Positions 17,132-24,497 of a DNA stretch of 50,143 nt are shown here, piece by piece. Position numbers and translations under genes: made by a program. The DNA is from an uncultured Bacteroidota bacterium. Lineage in GTDB: Bacteria > Bacteroidota > Bacteroidia > Bacteroidales > UBA12481. Each line of letters starts with the position of its first letter. Positions within the stretch are counted from its first letter, which is position 1. Location of the stretch: NCBI GenBank assembly GCA_903919065.1, contig CAIXHD010000521.1, positions 1 to 50,143 of the forward strand, given 5' to 3'. The notes under the pieces are model-generated. The model did not search any database, had not been told where the DNA came from, and saw nothing but the letters and a program-made list of their open reading frames with translations.

Positions 17132-17666
17132 AGCGGAACTAATCAATCAATTCCGGGATCCTGCCCAAAGAGATCGCGCCTTCCGGATGATTCTGGCAAA
17201 ATATCAGGAAAAGCTATACTGGCATATCAGGAGAATGGTTCTGGTGCACGAGGATGCTGACGATGTTTTGCAGAATACATTTATCAAGATATGGAAAGGA
17301 TTGCCCGGATTCAGGGAAACCTCAGGTTTGTTTACCTGGATGTACCGGATTGCCACCAATGAGGCAATTACCTTTCTTAAAGCCCGTCAGCGCGAGCGGG
17401 CGATGATTGCTGATGATCCGGATGACACTATAAAGGGGAGATTAAAATCGGATCCTTATTTTGACGGGGACGAAGTGTTTAAAAAGCTAAAACTAGCAGT
17501 CGAGGGATTGCCACCTAAGCAGAAGAAGGTCTTCCAAATGAAATATTTTGAGGAAATGACTTACGAGGACATGGCAAATGTGCTTGGAACTTCAGTTGGA
17601 GCTTTGAAAGCCTCCTATTTTCATGCAGTTCGCAAGATACAGGTATCATTTGAAGCAACTGATTAA
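17115..17666 (+). CDS. ECF-type RNA polymerase sigma factor
   Basis: A 183-residue sigma-70 family protein with region 2 (about 20-90, including the D-D-V-L-Q-N-T-F-I-K-I-W motif and the TWMYRIATNEAI promoter-melting segment) and region 4 (about 120-178, PPKQKKVFQMKYFEEMTYED then a helix-turn-helix). It has no region 1 or 3, as expected for ECF factors. Its ATG lies inside the 3' end of transketolase (17-bp overlap). It is followed by a single-pass membrane protein and a Spy/CpxP-like protein, so the three may form an envelope-stress circuit; that is inferred from order. Confidence 0.92.
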   Translation: MDRTNEAELINQFRDPAQRDRAFRMILAKYQEKLYWHIRRMVLVHEDADDVLQNTFIKIWKGLPGFRETSGLFTWMYRIATNEAITFLKARQRERAMIADDPDDTIKGRLKSDPYFDGDEVFKKLKLAVEGLPPKQKKVFQMKYFEEMTYEDMANVLGTSVGALKASYFHAVRKIQVSFEATD

Positions 17667-17708
17667 ACCGCAGCAACATTTGTTGGTCTAATTACCGAGG
17701 AACAAAAA

Positions 17709-18146
17709 ATGGACACAGAAAAATACATATGGGAAAATGACAGGTTCCGGAAGAATCCTTATCAGGTGCCTGATGGATATTTTGCCGGATTCCCGGATCG
17801 GATGATGGATCGCCTCAATAAGGAGGTGGTATTAGCTACTCCGACAAGCAAAAGAATTTTCTCACCATGGATGGCATGGGTATCCGGGATAGCTGCTATT
17901 CTGGTACTCGGATGGTTTGGTGTCCGTACTTTTTACCTGAAACCTTTGCAAGAAGTAAGGTTCCAGGAAAATGTTGCCCTATTTGTTGATTTTTACGGCG
18001 AAGAACTCCATGAAGGTGATCTGGCCAGTTATATTGAGGAAAATAAAATTGATATTTTGAAAACATCGGCGATTGAAGTGAATGAGCTCATTCAGATTGA
18101 ACCGGATCAGGCCGAGGAATATATTTTGGAATCAATAGGATTTTAA
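17709..18146 (+). CDS. Single-pass membrane protein downstream of the sigma factor, possible anti-sigma
   Basis: A 145-residue protein with a cytoplasmic N-terminal segment containing F-R-K-N-P-Y-Q-V-P-D-G-Y-F (about 13-25), one membrane helix (about 51-72) and an acidic extracytoplasmic C-terminal domain. Proteins with the N-P-Y/F-x-V-P-x-G-Y-F motif follow sigma genes in many Bacteroidota, to my knowledge. The topology suits an anti-sigma or sensor, but I see no zinc-binding ZAS motif. It lies 42 bp after the sigma gene and 11 bp before the Spy-like gene. Confidence 0.75.
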   Translation: MDTEKYIWENDRFRKNPYQVPDGYFAGFPDRMMDRLNKEVVLATPTSKRIFSPWMAWVSGIAAILVLGWFGVRTFYLKPLQEVRFQENVALFVDFYGEELHEGDLASYIEENKIDILKTSAIEVNELIQIEPDQAEEYILESIGF

Positions 18147-18157
18147 GAACAGAAATC

Positions 18158-18658
18158 ATGAAAATTCAAGGATGGATAATAGTTTGCTTGCTCTTGATCA
18201 CCGGAACTGTTTATGGACAAAATGACCAACCCCGTTTCCAGGATGCAATGGCAAAAATGAAGGCTGAAAGAGTCTCTTTTTTAACTGAGAAACTGCAGTT
18301 GACCGTTGACGAAGCCGAGAAATTCTGGCCACTTTATAATGAGTACCTTTCAAAAAGGGAAGAGATGATGTGGGGTAAACGTGAGAAGATGCACCGGAAT
18401 TTTGATCCTAGTCAGCTGACAGATGAAGAGATGGGCAAAATGTTGAATGAGATATTGGATCAGGAGGTCAAGCTTGCTCAATTGAAAAAGGACTATTTCG
18501 ACAAACTCAAAACTATCCTTCCTATCCGGAAGGTTTTAACTCTTCATCGGGTTGAGCAGGAATTCATGAATCATATGCTAAATAAGCTGCGTGAAGGTCG
18601 TGGCCCGGGTGAATCCAGGGGTGGCGATAAGGGTGGAATCAAATCTCCTCAGGAATAA
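18158..18658 (+). CDS. Spy/CpxP-like periplasmic helical protein
   Basis: A 166-residue exported protein with a signal peptide (about 1-20, ending VYGQ). The mature part is almost entirely helical and charged: KLQLTVDEAEKFWPLYNEYL, then two further amphipathic helices and a Gly/Arg-rich tail. This is the layout of Spy/CpxP-like periplasmic chaperones or metal sensors, although the LTxxQ motif itself is not clear. Position behind an ECF sigma factor and a membrane protein suggests it is a sensor or target of that circuit. Its 3' end overlaps hutH by 20 bp in convergent orientation. Confidence 0.75.
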   Translation: MKIQGWIIVCLLLITGTVYGQNDQPRFQDAMAKMKAERVSFLTEKLQLTVDEAEKFWPLYNEYLSKREEMMWGKREKMHRNFDPSQLTDEEMGKMLNEILDQEVKLAQLKKDYFDKLKTILPIRKVLTLHRVEQEFMNHMLNKLREGRGPGESRGGDKGGIKSPQE

Positions 18659-20135
18659 TTGTCCTGATAAATTCGGCAGAATTGTTAATATGTGGGTAAA
18701 GTATCTGATCCTGCTGGATGAACGGAACTATCTTCCTGTATTTTTCCAATAACCTTTCAATTTTGGCTGACGTTTTGGCTGGACGGCGGAATTCCATTGC
18801 CTGAGCAGCGTTCATTAGTTCAATACCAAGAATTGTCTGAAGGTTGTTTATGATACGATAGGTTTTTGTGGCTGCATTAGCACCCATACTAACATGATCT
18901 TCCTGCCCGTTTGATGATTCGATCGAATCAACGGAGGCTGGTGTCGCCAACTGTTTATTCTGACTTACGAGTGATGCCGCAGTATATTGAGGGATCATCA
19001 TCCCTGAATTTAATCCCGGCTCAGCCACGAGAAAAGGAGGAAGGGATCTTGCTCCTGAAAGCATCTGGTAAATCCTTCTTTCCGAAATATTGCCTAATTC
19101 CGCCAAAGCTATCCCCATTAAGTCAAAGGAAATTGCCAGGGGTTGGCCATGAAAGTTGCCAGCTGAAATGATCAGATCCTGTTCCGGGAAGATGGTAGGA
19201 TTATCGGTTACTGCATTAATTTCTCTTGAAAATACGGATGATGCATAATCAAGGGCATCTTTTGTAGCACCATGAACCTGTGGAATACAGCGGAAGGAGT
19301 ATGGGTCCTGGACCTGGGTCTTTTTTCTTCCAATCAATTCGCTATCGATAAGATGAGTGGTTATCGCCTTTGCTGCATCAATCTGACCGGGATGTGGGCG
19401 GATTTCGTGGATCATTGCGTTAAACGGCTCGATTCGCCCATCAAAAGCATCAAGTGAAAGTGCACCTATCAGATTTGCCCATGAATAGAGCTGAAAACCC
19501 CAGATAAGGTTCCAAACCCCATATGCGCTCATAAACTGGGTGCCATTAAGTAAAGCAAGTCCTTCTTTAGCTTGAAGTTCAACAGGATCCAATCCGAATT
19601 TTTCCAGCATTGTACTTGCTGGTACTTTTGTGTCGTTCATCCATACTTCGCCTTCCCCGATCAGGGGCAGGGATAAATGCGCAAGCGGACACAGGTCACC
19701 TGAGGCACCAAGCGAACCCTGCTGATAAATAACAGGCAGAATATCGTAATTGAAAAAATCAATCAGGCGCAATACTGTTAATAGCTGTACGCCGGAATGA
19801 CCGTACGAAAGAGATTGAATTTTAAGGAGCAGCATGATCTTGACAATGGCTTTCGGAACCGGTTCCCCGGTGCCACAAGCGTGAGACCTTACCAGATTGA
19901 GCTGTAATTTCTGTAAATCTTTGACTGGGATAATCTTATTATGCAGAGCACCGAATCCTGTGGTCACTCCATAAACGGGATCAGATTCTGAATTGATTTT
20001 TCGATCCAGATATTCCCTGCATCTGATAATTTGTTTTCTGGCTTCTTCAGATAACCCCAATTGGACGGGGTTGCCAATGATATCTTTAATAATTGCCAGG
20101 CTTAGTCTTTTGGGACTGATCAGGTGTGTTCTCAT
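18639..20135 (-). CDS. hutH: Histidine ammonia-lyase
   Basis: Deaminates L-histidine to trans-urocanate in the first step of histidine breakdown. The 498 residues contain GVTTGFGALHN, the Ala-Ser-Gly triad that cyclises to the MIO cofactor (A144-S145-G146 in GSLGASGDLCPLAHL) and the substrate-selecting Ser-His pair (S84-H85 in VRSHACGTG) expected of histidine rather than tyrosine or phenylalanine lyases. I chose the ATG at 20135, just past the hisS stop; an ATG at 20162 would overlap hisS by 23 bp. No other hut genes are in the window, so pathway context is missing. Confidence 0.92.
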   Translation of the reverse strand: MRTHLISPKRLSLAIIKDIIGNPVQLGLSEEARKQIIRCREYLDRKINSESDPVYGVTTGFGALHNKIIPVKDLQKLQLNLVRSHACGTGEPVPKAIVKIMLLLKIQSLSYGHSGVQLLTVLRLIDFFNYDILPVIYQQGSLGASGDLCPLAHLSLPLIGEGEVWMNDTKVPASTMLEKFGLDPVELQAKEGLALLNGTQFMSAYGVWNLIWGFQLYSWANLIGALSLDAFDGRIEPFNAMIHEIRPHPGQIDAAKAITTHLIDSELIGRKKTQVQDPYSFRCIPQVHGATKDALDYASSVFSREINAVTDNPTIFPEQDLIISAGNFHGQPLAISFDLMGIALAELGNISERRIYQMLSGARSLPPFLVAEPGLNSGMMIPQYTAASLVSQNKQLATPASVDSIESSNGQEDHVSMGANAATKTYRIINNLQTILGIELMNAAQAMEFRRPAKTSAKIERLLEKYRKIVPFIQQDQILYPHINNSAEFIRTIIPEEI

Positions 20136-20139
20136 GGAT

Positions 20140-21537
20140 TCAGAATATTTTCCTGATTTCATTGGTCAGCTCTGAAAAGGCAATGTTTACCTGTTCTCCG
20201 GATGACATGTATTTTACGGCAGCCTGACTGGCATTACGCTCAGTTTCACCGATCATAACCACAACCGGTATTTTATTTTGATCAGCATACTGCATTTGCT
20301 TCTTTATTTTTGTTCCATCGGGATAGAGTTCACAGCTTATTCCTGCTGATCTCAGCTGGTTAGCCAGTGGTTGGCAGGCAGCGGCATCCTCCGGGCCGAA
20401 ATTGATGAAAAGAACCTGTGTTCCCGTCTGGGTAAGTGTTGCAAATCCATTGGTTTGCTCAAGAACATCGTATATCCTGTCAGCACCAAAAGATACGCCA
20501 ACACCTGAAACACCAGGCATGCCAAAAATTCCGGTCAGGTCGTCGTATCTGCCACCACCACAGATTGAACCCATCTGTACATCCTGCGACTTAACCTCAA
20601 TTATGGCGCCGGTATAATAGTTCAATCCCCTTGCAAGGGTAAGGTCTATCTCAACGGAACAGTTAGTTTCAAATTTCGAAATGATGTTCAGCAGGGTCTC
20701 GAGTTCTTCAACACCTTTCTGGCCAACAGAGGAATTTTTCAGGATATCCTTGAGTCCGTTGATTTTATCGCTGTTTGAGCCGGTATTGCCAATGACTGGA
20801 ATGAGAAGCTCGATAGACTCTGCGGAAAAACCTTTTGAAATCCATTCCTTTTGAACCAACTCCATTCCAATCTTATCGAGTTTGTCGAGTGTAACAGTGA
20901 AATCTGTCAGGTTGTTGCCCATTCCTGAAGCTTCAGCCAAACCCGCTAGTACTTTCCGGTTATTAAGTTTGATAAGGATATTAAGACCCAATCTTGTAAA
21001 AACCTCGTCGATGATTTTAATCAGTTCAGCTTCATTAAGCAGGGAATCGCTGCCGATAACATCAACATCGCATTGATAGAACTCGCGATATCGATTTTTC
21101 TGAGGCCGATCGGCACGCCATACAGGCTGAATCTGATAGCGCTTGAATGGAAAGGTAATCTCCTCCCTGTGTTGAACTACAAATCTGGCAAAAGGAACGG
21201 TTAGGTCATAGCGAAGGGCCTTTTCGGAAACCTGAGAGGCCATAGTTTTGCTGAGCTGGCTGGAATTTTCCGGTTCATTTATCAACTTCTCAAGAAATTC
21301 AGACTTTATTCCGCCTGCAAAGTCACCCGAGTTCAGGATTTTGAAAATTAGCTTGTCGCCCTCTTCGCCATACTTTCCCATCAGGGTATCAAGTGTTTCC
21401 ATGGCTGGGGTTTCGATTGGCATATATCCGTACAGTTGGAATACCGATCTGACAGTATTGAAGAGGTAGTTCCGGCGCATCATCGGAATTGGTCCGAAGT
21501 CGCGCGTGCCTTTAGGTATAGAGGTTTTTTGATTCAT
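20140..21537 (-). CDS. hisS: Histidine-tRNA ligase
   Basis: Class II aminoacyl-tRNA synthetase charging tRNA-His. The 465 residues show the N-terminal GTRDFGP, motif 1, motif 2 around [21 protein letters not shown], the histidine-specific [13 protein letters not shown] and GGRYDDL segments, motif 3 [11 protein letters not shown], and the C-terminal anticodon-binding domain (about 370-465). A TATTTTTG box (21557-21564) sits 20 bp upstream of the ATG. It is followed closely by hutH, so making His-tRNA and degrading histidine appear to share a transcript. Confidence 0.96.
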   Translation of the reverse strand: MNQKTSIPKGTRDFGPIPMMRRNYLFNTVRSVFQLYGYMPIETPAMETLDTLMGKYGEEGDKLIFKILNSGDFAGGIKSEFLEKLINEPENSSQLSKTMASQVSEKALRYDLTVPFARFVVQHREEITFPFKRYQIQPVWRADRPQKNRYREFYQCDVDVIGSDSLLNEAELIKIIDEVFTRLGLNILIKLNNRKVLAGLAEASGMGNNLTDFTVTLDKLDKIGMELVQKEWISKGFSAESIELLIPVIGNTGSNSDKINGLKDILKNSSVGQKGVEELETLLNIISKFETNCSVEIDLTLARGLNYYTGAIIEVKSQDVQMGSICGGGRYDDLTGIFGMPGVSGVGVSFGADRIYDVLEQTNGFATLTQTGTQVLFINFGPEDAAACQPLANQLRSAGISCELYPDGTKIKKQMQYADQNKIPVVVMIGETERNASQAAVKYMSSGEQVNIAFSELTNEIRKIF

Positions 21538-21556
21538 AACAAGTCCCGGTTGCCGG

Positions 21557-21564
21557 CAAAAATA
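21557..21564 (-). promoter_or_regulatory. -7 promoter box (TATTTTTG) of hisS
   Basis: Minus strand TATTTTTG followed by CC, matching TAnnTTTG, about 20 bp upstream of the hisS ATG. Confidence 0.6.
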
Positions 21565-21603
21565 GCATAAAAAAGGGACTCGCGGAACTCGATTTTAAGG
21601 CTG

Positions 21604-22182
21604 TCAGATCGAAAAACGATACAGGTAATCTGAGATACGGGTACCCAGACGATCCTGAAAATTCTTTTTGCCAAAAGAATCCAGAAATTCTTTGACGTTA
21701 GCAGGACCAGCAAGGTGTGCAGCGGCGAGGATGCCCATCCGGGTAATAGGGATGGAATCGTAAAAAATGAGTCCGACGTATTTATTGATTGATTTGACCA
21801 TGACTGACTCATTTATTTTCAGAAGGATGTCCATCGCCTTTTCCTGTTCCTGTTCAGAAAACGACGAAGGATTAGTCATGAACTCCTGTAAGGAAACATT
21901 TCCATATCCGGTTGCATCAAGAGCGCTTTTACCAAACTGATATTTACCGATAAACCCGAACCGGCTGTATTCTTTCCAATTGTTCTCGGATTCATATTTG
22001 GCCAGCAACTTCTTAAAGCGATAATATTTTACACGGAACTGAGCTTTATCTTTTTTGATGATGTCATTTCTCATTTTTTCAAGCAGCAGAAAGGAATTAT
22101 CACCGGGTGGAAGATCAGGTGCCGGAAGGTAACCCGGCATTGCCAATGCTATCAGAAGTAAGATTATATATGCGATTTTCAT
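21604..22182 (-). CDS. Exported lysozyme-like (transglycosylase-fold) protein
   Basis: A 192-residue exported protein with a signal peptide (about 1-17). The central YESENNWKEYSRFGFIGKYQ segment, then G-K-S-A-L, and the later GILAAAHLAGPANVKEFL resemble the lysozyme-like fold: a catalytic Glu, a G-x-Y-Q-F-G strand and an A-H-x-x-G helix. Peptidoglycan cleavage is thus likely but not proven. The start at 22182 is set by the signal peptide and by a TATCTTTG box at 22249-22256; an in-frame ATG at 22251 lies inside that box. It is upstream of hisS, which has its own promoter. Confidence 0.7.
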   Translation of the reverse strand: MKIAYIILLLIALAMPGYLPAPDLPPGDNSFLLLEKMRNDIIKKDKAQFRVKYYRFKKLLAKYESENNWKEYSRFGFIGKYQFGKSALDATGYGNVSLQEFMTNPSSFSEQEQEKAMDILLKINESVMVKSINKYVGLIFYDSIPITRMGILAAAHLAGPANVKEFLDSFGKKNFQDRLGTRISDYLYRFSI

Positions 22183-22248
22183 AAGATAGTCAATTATTCT
22201 ATAACGCTTATCAACCCTTTTTGTTGTGTGAATATCAGGCTGATGCGG

Positions 22249-22256
22249 CAAAGATA
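22249..22256 (-). promoter_or_regulatory. -7 promoter box (TATCTTTG) of the lysozyme-like gene
   Basis: Minus strand TATCTTTG followed by CC, a TAnnTTTG match 66 bp before the chosen ATG. It excludes the in-frame ATG at 22251, which overlaps the box. Confidence 0.55.
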
Positions 22257-22318
22257 CAGATATTCTGATAATTACACTTACGTTGAGGTCTATGAATGTG
22301 TAAGTGAGTCGTTTGAAT

Positions 22319-23008
22319 TTACCTTACAGGGATCATCACCGGATTTTTTTCATTCAATCGCCGAAGAAAAAAGAAAAGAAGATCGTTTTGCTGACGCTTT
22401 TTGACCTTCATAAACTCATCATATAGTTCAGGATCCTGCATGAGCACCACTAAAACGGATTCCCGGTTGAAGTCCATCACCTTACCTGTCTCAAAATCAA
22501 GCAGGTATTGTCGCATTTCCTTGCTTTTAGTGGTGCGGTTATAGGGCCTGGAATAGTACGGATTGTAATATCCTGAATTATAATAATCAGAGTAATAGGG
22601 GTCATAATGAGTATCTATAACAGTAACGTCGGCGATAAAGTGGCATACGTGCCCTATGATTGGGAGTCTGTTAAATTCACCATTATATTGAATATTTATT
22701 TTCCCATCCTGGCAATAGCCCCATATATTTGAAGTGGCGATTTCCTGTTTTGCACCGAATTCGTCGAAAAAGGCAATAGTTTTATTCTTCACCAGATTAC
22801 GATAAAAGTTAAAATCGGAAGGATCATCATTGGAGACTATTCTGACCGAAGGGATTGGTTGATTTTCGCGTACCTGATTGAAACTCAAATACAAACCGGA
22901 TGAAAATTGAAATTCAGGAGTGTATTTTACCATCTTCACCGAATCTGTTTGGGCGATGCCGGATACAAAGCAGAGGATGCTGATAAAAGCCAGAGTTATA
23001 TAACGCAT
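22319..23008 (-). CDS. Exported protein with a Tyr/Asn-rich segment, unrecognised
   Basis: A 229-residue exported protein with a signal peptide (about 1-20, ending GIAQ). The body is soluble-looking, with a striking stretch of Tyr, Asn, Ser and Pro at residues 135-156 (DPYYSDYYNSGYYNPYY and beyond) between a beta-rich front and a basic helical C-terminus. I do not recognise the family. I chose the ATG at 23008 because the signal peptide starts there; a longer frame to 23068 would overlap the divergent aldehyde dehydrogenase. A minus-strand TAAATTTG lies only 6 bp upstream of the ATG, too close for an ordinary leader. Confidence 0.7.
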   Translation of the reverse strand: MRYITLAFISILCFVSGIAQTDSVKMVKYTPEFQFSSGLYLSFNQVRENQPIPSVRIVSNDDPSDFNFYRNLVKNKTIAFFDEFGAKQEIATSNIWGYCQDGKINIQYNGEFNRLPIIGHVCHFIADVTVIDTHYDPYYSDYYNSGYYNPYYSRPYNRTTKSKEMRQYLLDFETGKVMDFNRESVLVVLMQDPELYDEFMKVKKRQQNDLLFFFLRRLNEKNPVMIPVR

Positions 23009-23054
23009 AAATTCAAATTTACTTTTTTTACTTTTAAACACTTCAACTTTGATT

Positions 23055-24473
23055 ATGCAAAAGTACAAAATCTATGCCGCAGGTAAGTTCGTTGATACAT
23101 TGGGTACGCTCGAGGTAAAACGACCTTATGATGGTAAGTTATTTGCAACTACCGCGTTAGCTGATTCTGCCCTCTTGGGAGAAGTGATTATTCAAGCCAA
23201 AAAGGCAGAAGAGGCTATGAAAAAGTTGCCTGGTTACGAAAGAAGCCGGATACTCTCGAAGATTGCTGATGGGATGAGCGAGCGTAAAATACTTCTTTCA
23301 GAGACTCTTTGTCAGGAAACGGGGAAGCCAATACGCTATGCACTTGGAGAAGTTGAAAGGGCAATCCAGGTTTTCAGAGTTGCATCAGAGGAGGCTCACC
23401 GTATTCCGGGTGAGTACCTCTCGATAGACTGGACTGCAGCTGGAGAAGGGAAGGAAGCCTGGGTGAAATATTTCCCTGTGGGGTTGGTAGGAGCGATATC
23501 CCCTTTTAATTTTCCGTTAAACCTTTCGGCACATAAACTGGCTCCGGCAATTGCGACCGGAAATCCGATTATCCTAAAGCCGGCATCACAGACACCTGTT
23601 ACAGTTCTGGAACTGGCAAAAATAATCGACCAATGTGGTTTGCCTCCAGGTGCGGTATCGGTATTGCCCATGAGCCGGGAAACTGGCAGCCTTCTGGTCA
23701 CAGATCCAGCGATCAGGCTAATCACTTTTACGGGATCACCAGAAGTGGGATGGAAAATGAAAGAAAAATCAGGACGAAAAAAGATTGTTCTTGAACTAGG
23801 CGGTAATGCAGGGGTATTGATCTCGGAATCAGGTGATCTTAATCTTGCTATACAAAAGTGTGTTGTTGGCGGTTTTTCTTTTTCAGGACAGGTATGCATT
23901 CATGTCCAGAGAATATTTGTTACTGAAAATAACTTCCCGGAATTCACCAGACGTTTTATTGAAGCAGCAAGTAAACTTAAAAGCGGTGATCCTCTGGATC
24001 AAACTACGGATATATCTGCCATGATCGATGAAGGTAATGCCTGCCGTGTGGAGGAATGGATTGCAGATGCTGTAAAAGGTGGTGCAAAAGTTTTGTTGGG
24101 TGGCAGAAGAAAGGGGTCTTATTTTGAACCCACTGTAATAACTGACACACAGCCTGGTATGAAGGTTTGCGATCTTGAAATTTTCGGTCCAGTGGTCTGC
24201 ATTGAAAAAGTGGTAAGTTTCGGAGAAGGAATTTCAAGGATCAATGATTCTCAATATGGCCTTCAAGCCGGGGTTTTCACCAATAGGATTGATGAGATGA
24301 ACGAAGCATTTGAGAAAATCGAAGTTGGTGGGGTGATTTTGAATGATGTGCCTACTTTTCGTGTTGACCATATGCCATATGGTGGAGTTAAAGAATCGGG
24401 TTTTGGAAGAGAAGGTGTGAAATATGCCATGCTCGATATGCTTGAACCACGATTGTTGGTAAAGAACAAATAA
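23055..24473 (+). CDS. NAD(P)-dependent aldehyde dehydrogenase
   Basis: Oxidises an aldehyde to the acid. The 472 residues have the family layout: oxyanion Asn N152 (SPFNFP), the cofactor segment ILKPAS, FTGSPEVG, the general base E247 (VLELGG) and the nucleophile C281 (FSGQVC), ending with the PYGGVKESGFGREG oligomerisation region. GQVCIHVQR and FRVDHMPYGG recall the lactaldehyde or non-phosphorylating glyceraldehyde-3-phosphate group, but the substrate cannot be fixed. The start ATG at 23055 is preferred over TTG at 23049. It lies 24 bp upstream of the S9 peptidase. Confidence 0.9.
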   Translation: MQKYKIYAAGKFVDTLGTLEVKRPYDGKLFATTALADSALLGEVIIQAKKAEEAMKKLPGYERSRILSKIADGMSERKILLSETLCQETGKPIRYALGEVERAIQVFRVASEEAHRIPGEYLSIDWTAAGEGKEAWVKYFPVGLVGAISPFNFPLNLSAHKLAPAIATGNPIILKPASQTPVTVLELAKIIDQCGLPPGAVSVLPMSRETGSLLVTDPAIRLITFTGSPEVGWKMKEKSGRKKIVLELGGNAGVLISESGDLNLAIQKCVVGGFSFSGQVCIHVQRIFVTENNFPEFTRRFIEAASKLKSGDPLDQTTDISAMIDEGNACRVEEWIADAVKGGAKVLLGGRRKGSYFEPTVITDTQPGMKVCDLEIFGPVVCIEKVVSFGEGISRINDSQYGLQAGVFTNRIDEMNEAFEKIEVGGVILNDVPTFRVDHMPYGGVKESGFGREGVKYAMLDMLEPRLLVKNK

Positions 24474-24497
24474 TGAATATTTTGTAATACTATTTAA

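Noticed and set aside
22263-22315. Hairpin CACTTAC/GTAGTG-like repeat after the Tyr-rich exported gene
   Set aside because: The 7-bp stem has a loop of about 18 nt and no T-run, so it is too weak to call a terminator.
23014-23021. Minus-strand TAAATTTG as promoter of the Tyr-rich protein gene
   Set aside because: It ends 6 bp before the ATG, which would put the transcript start at or inside the start codon; AT-rich chance match is more likely.
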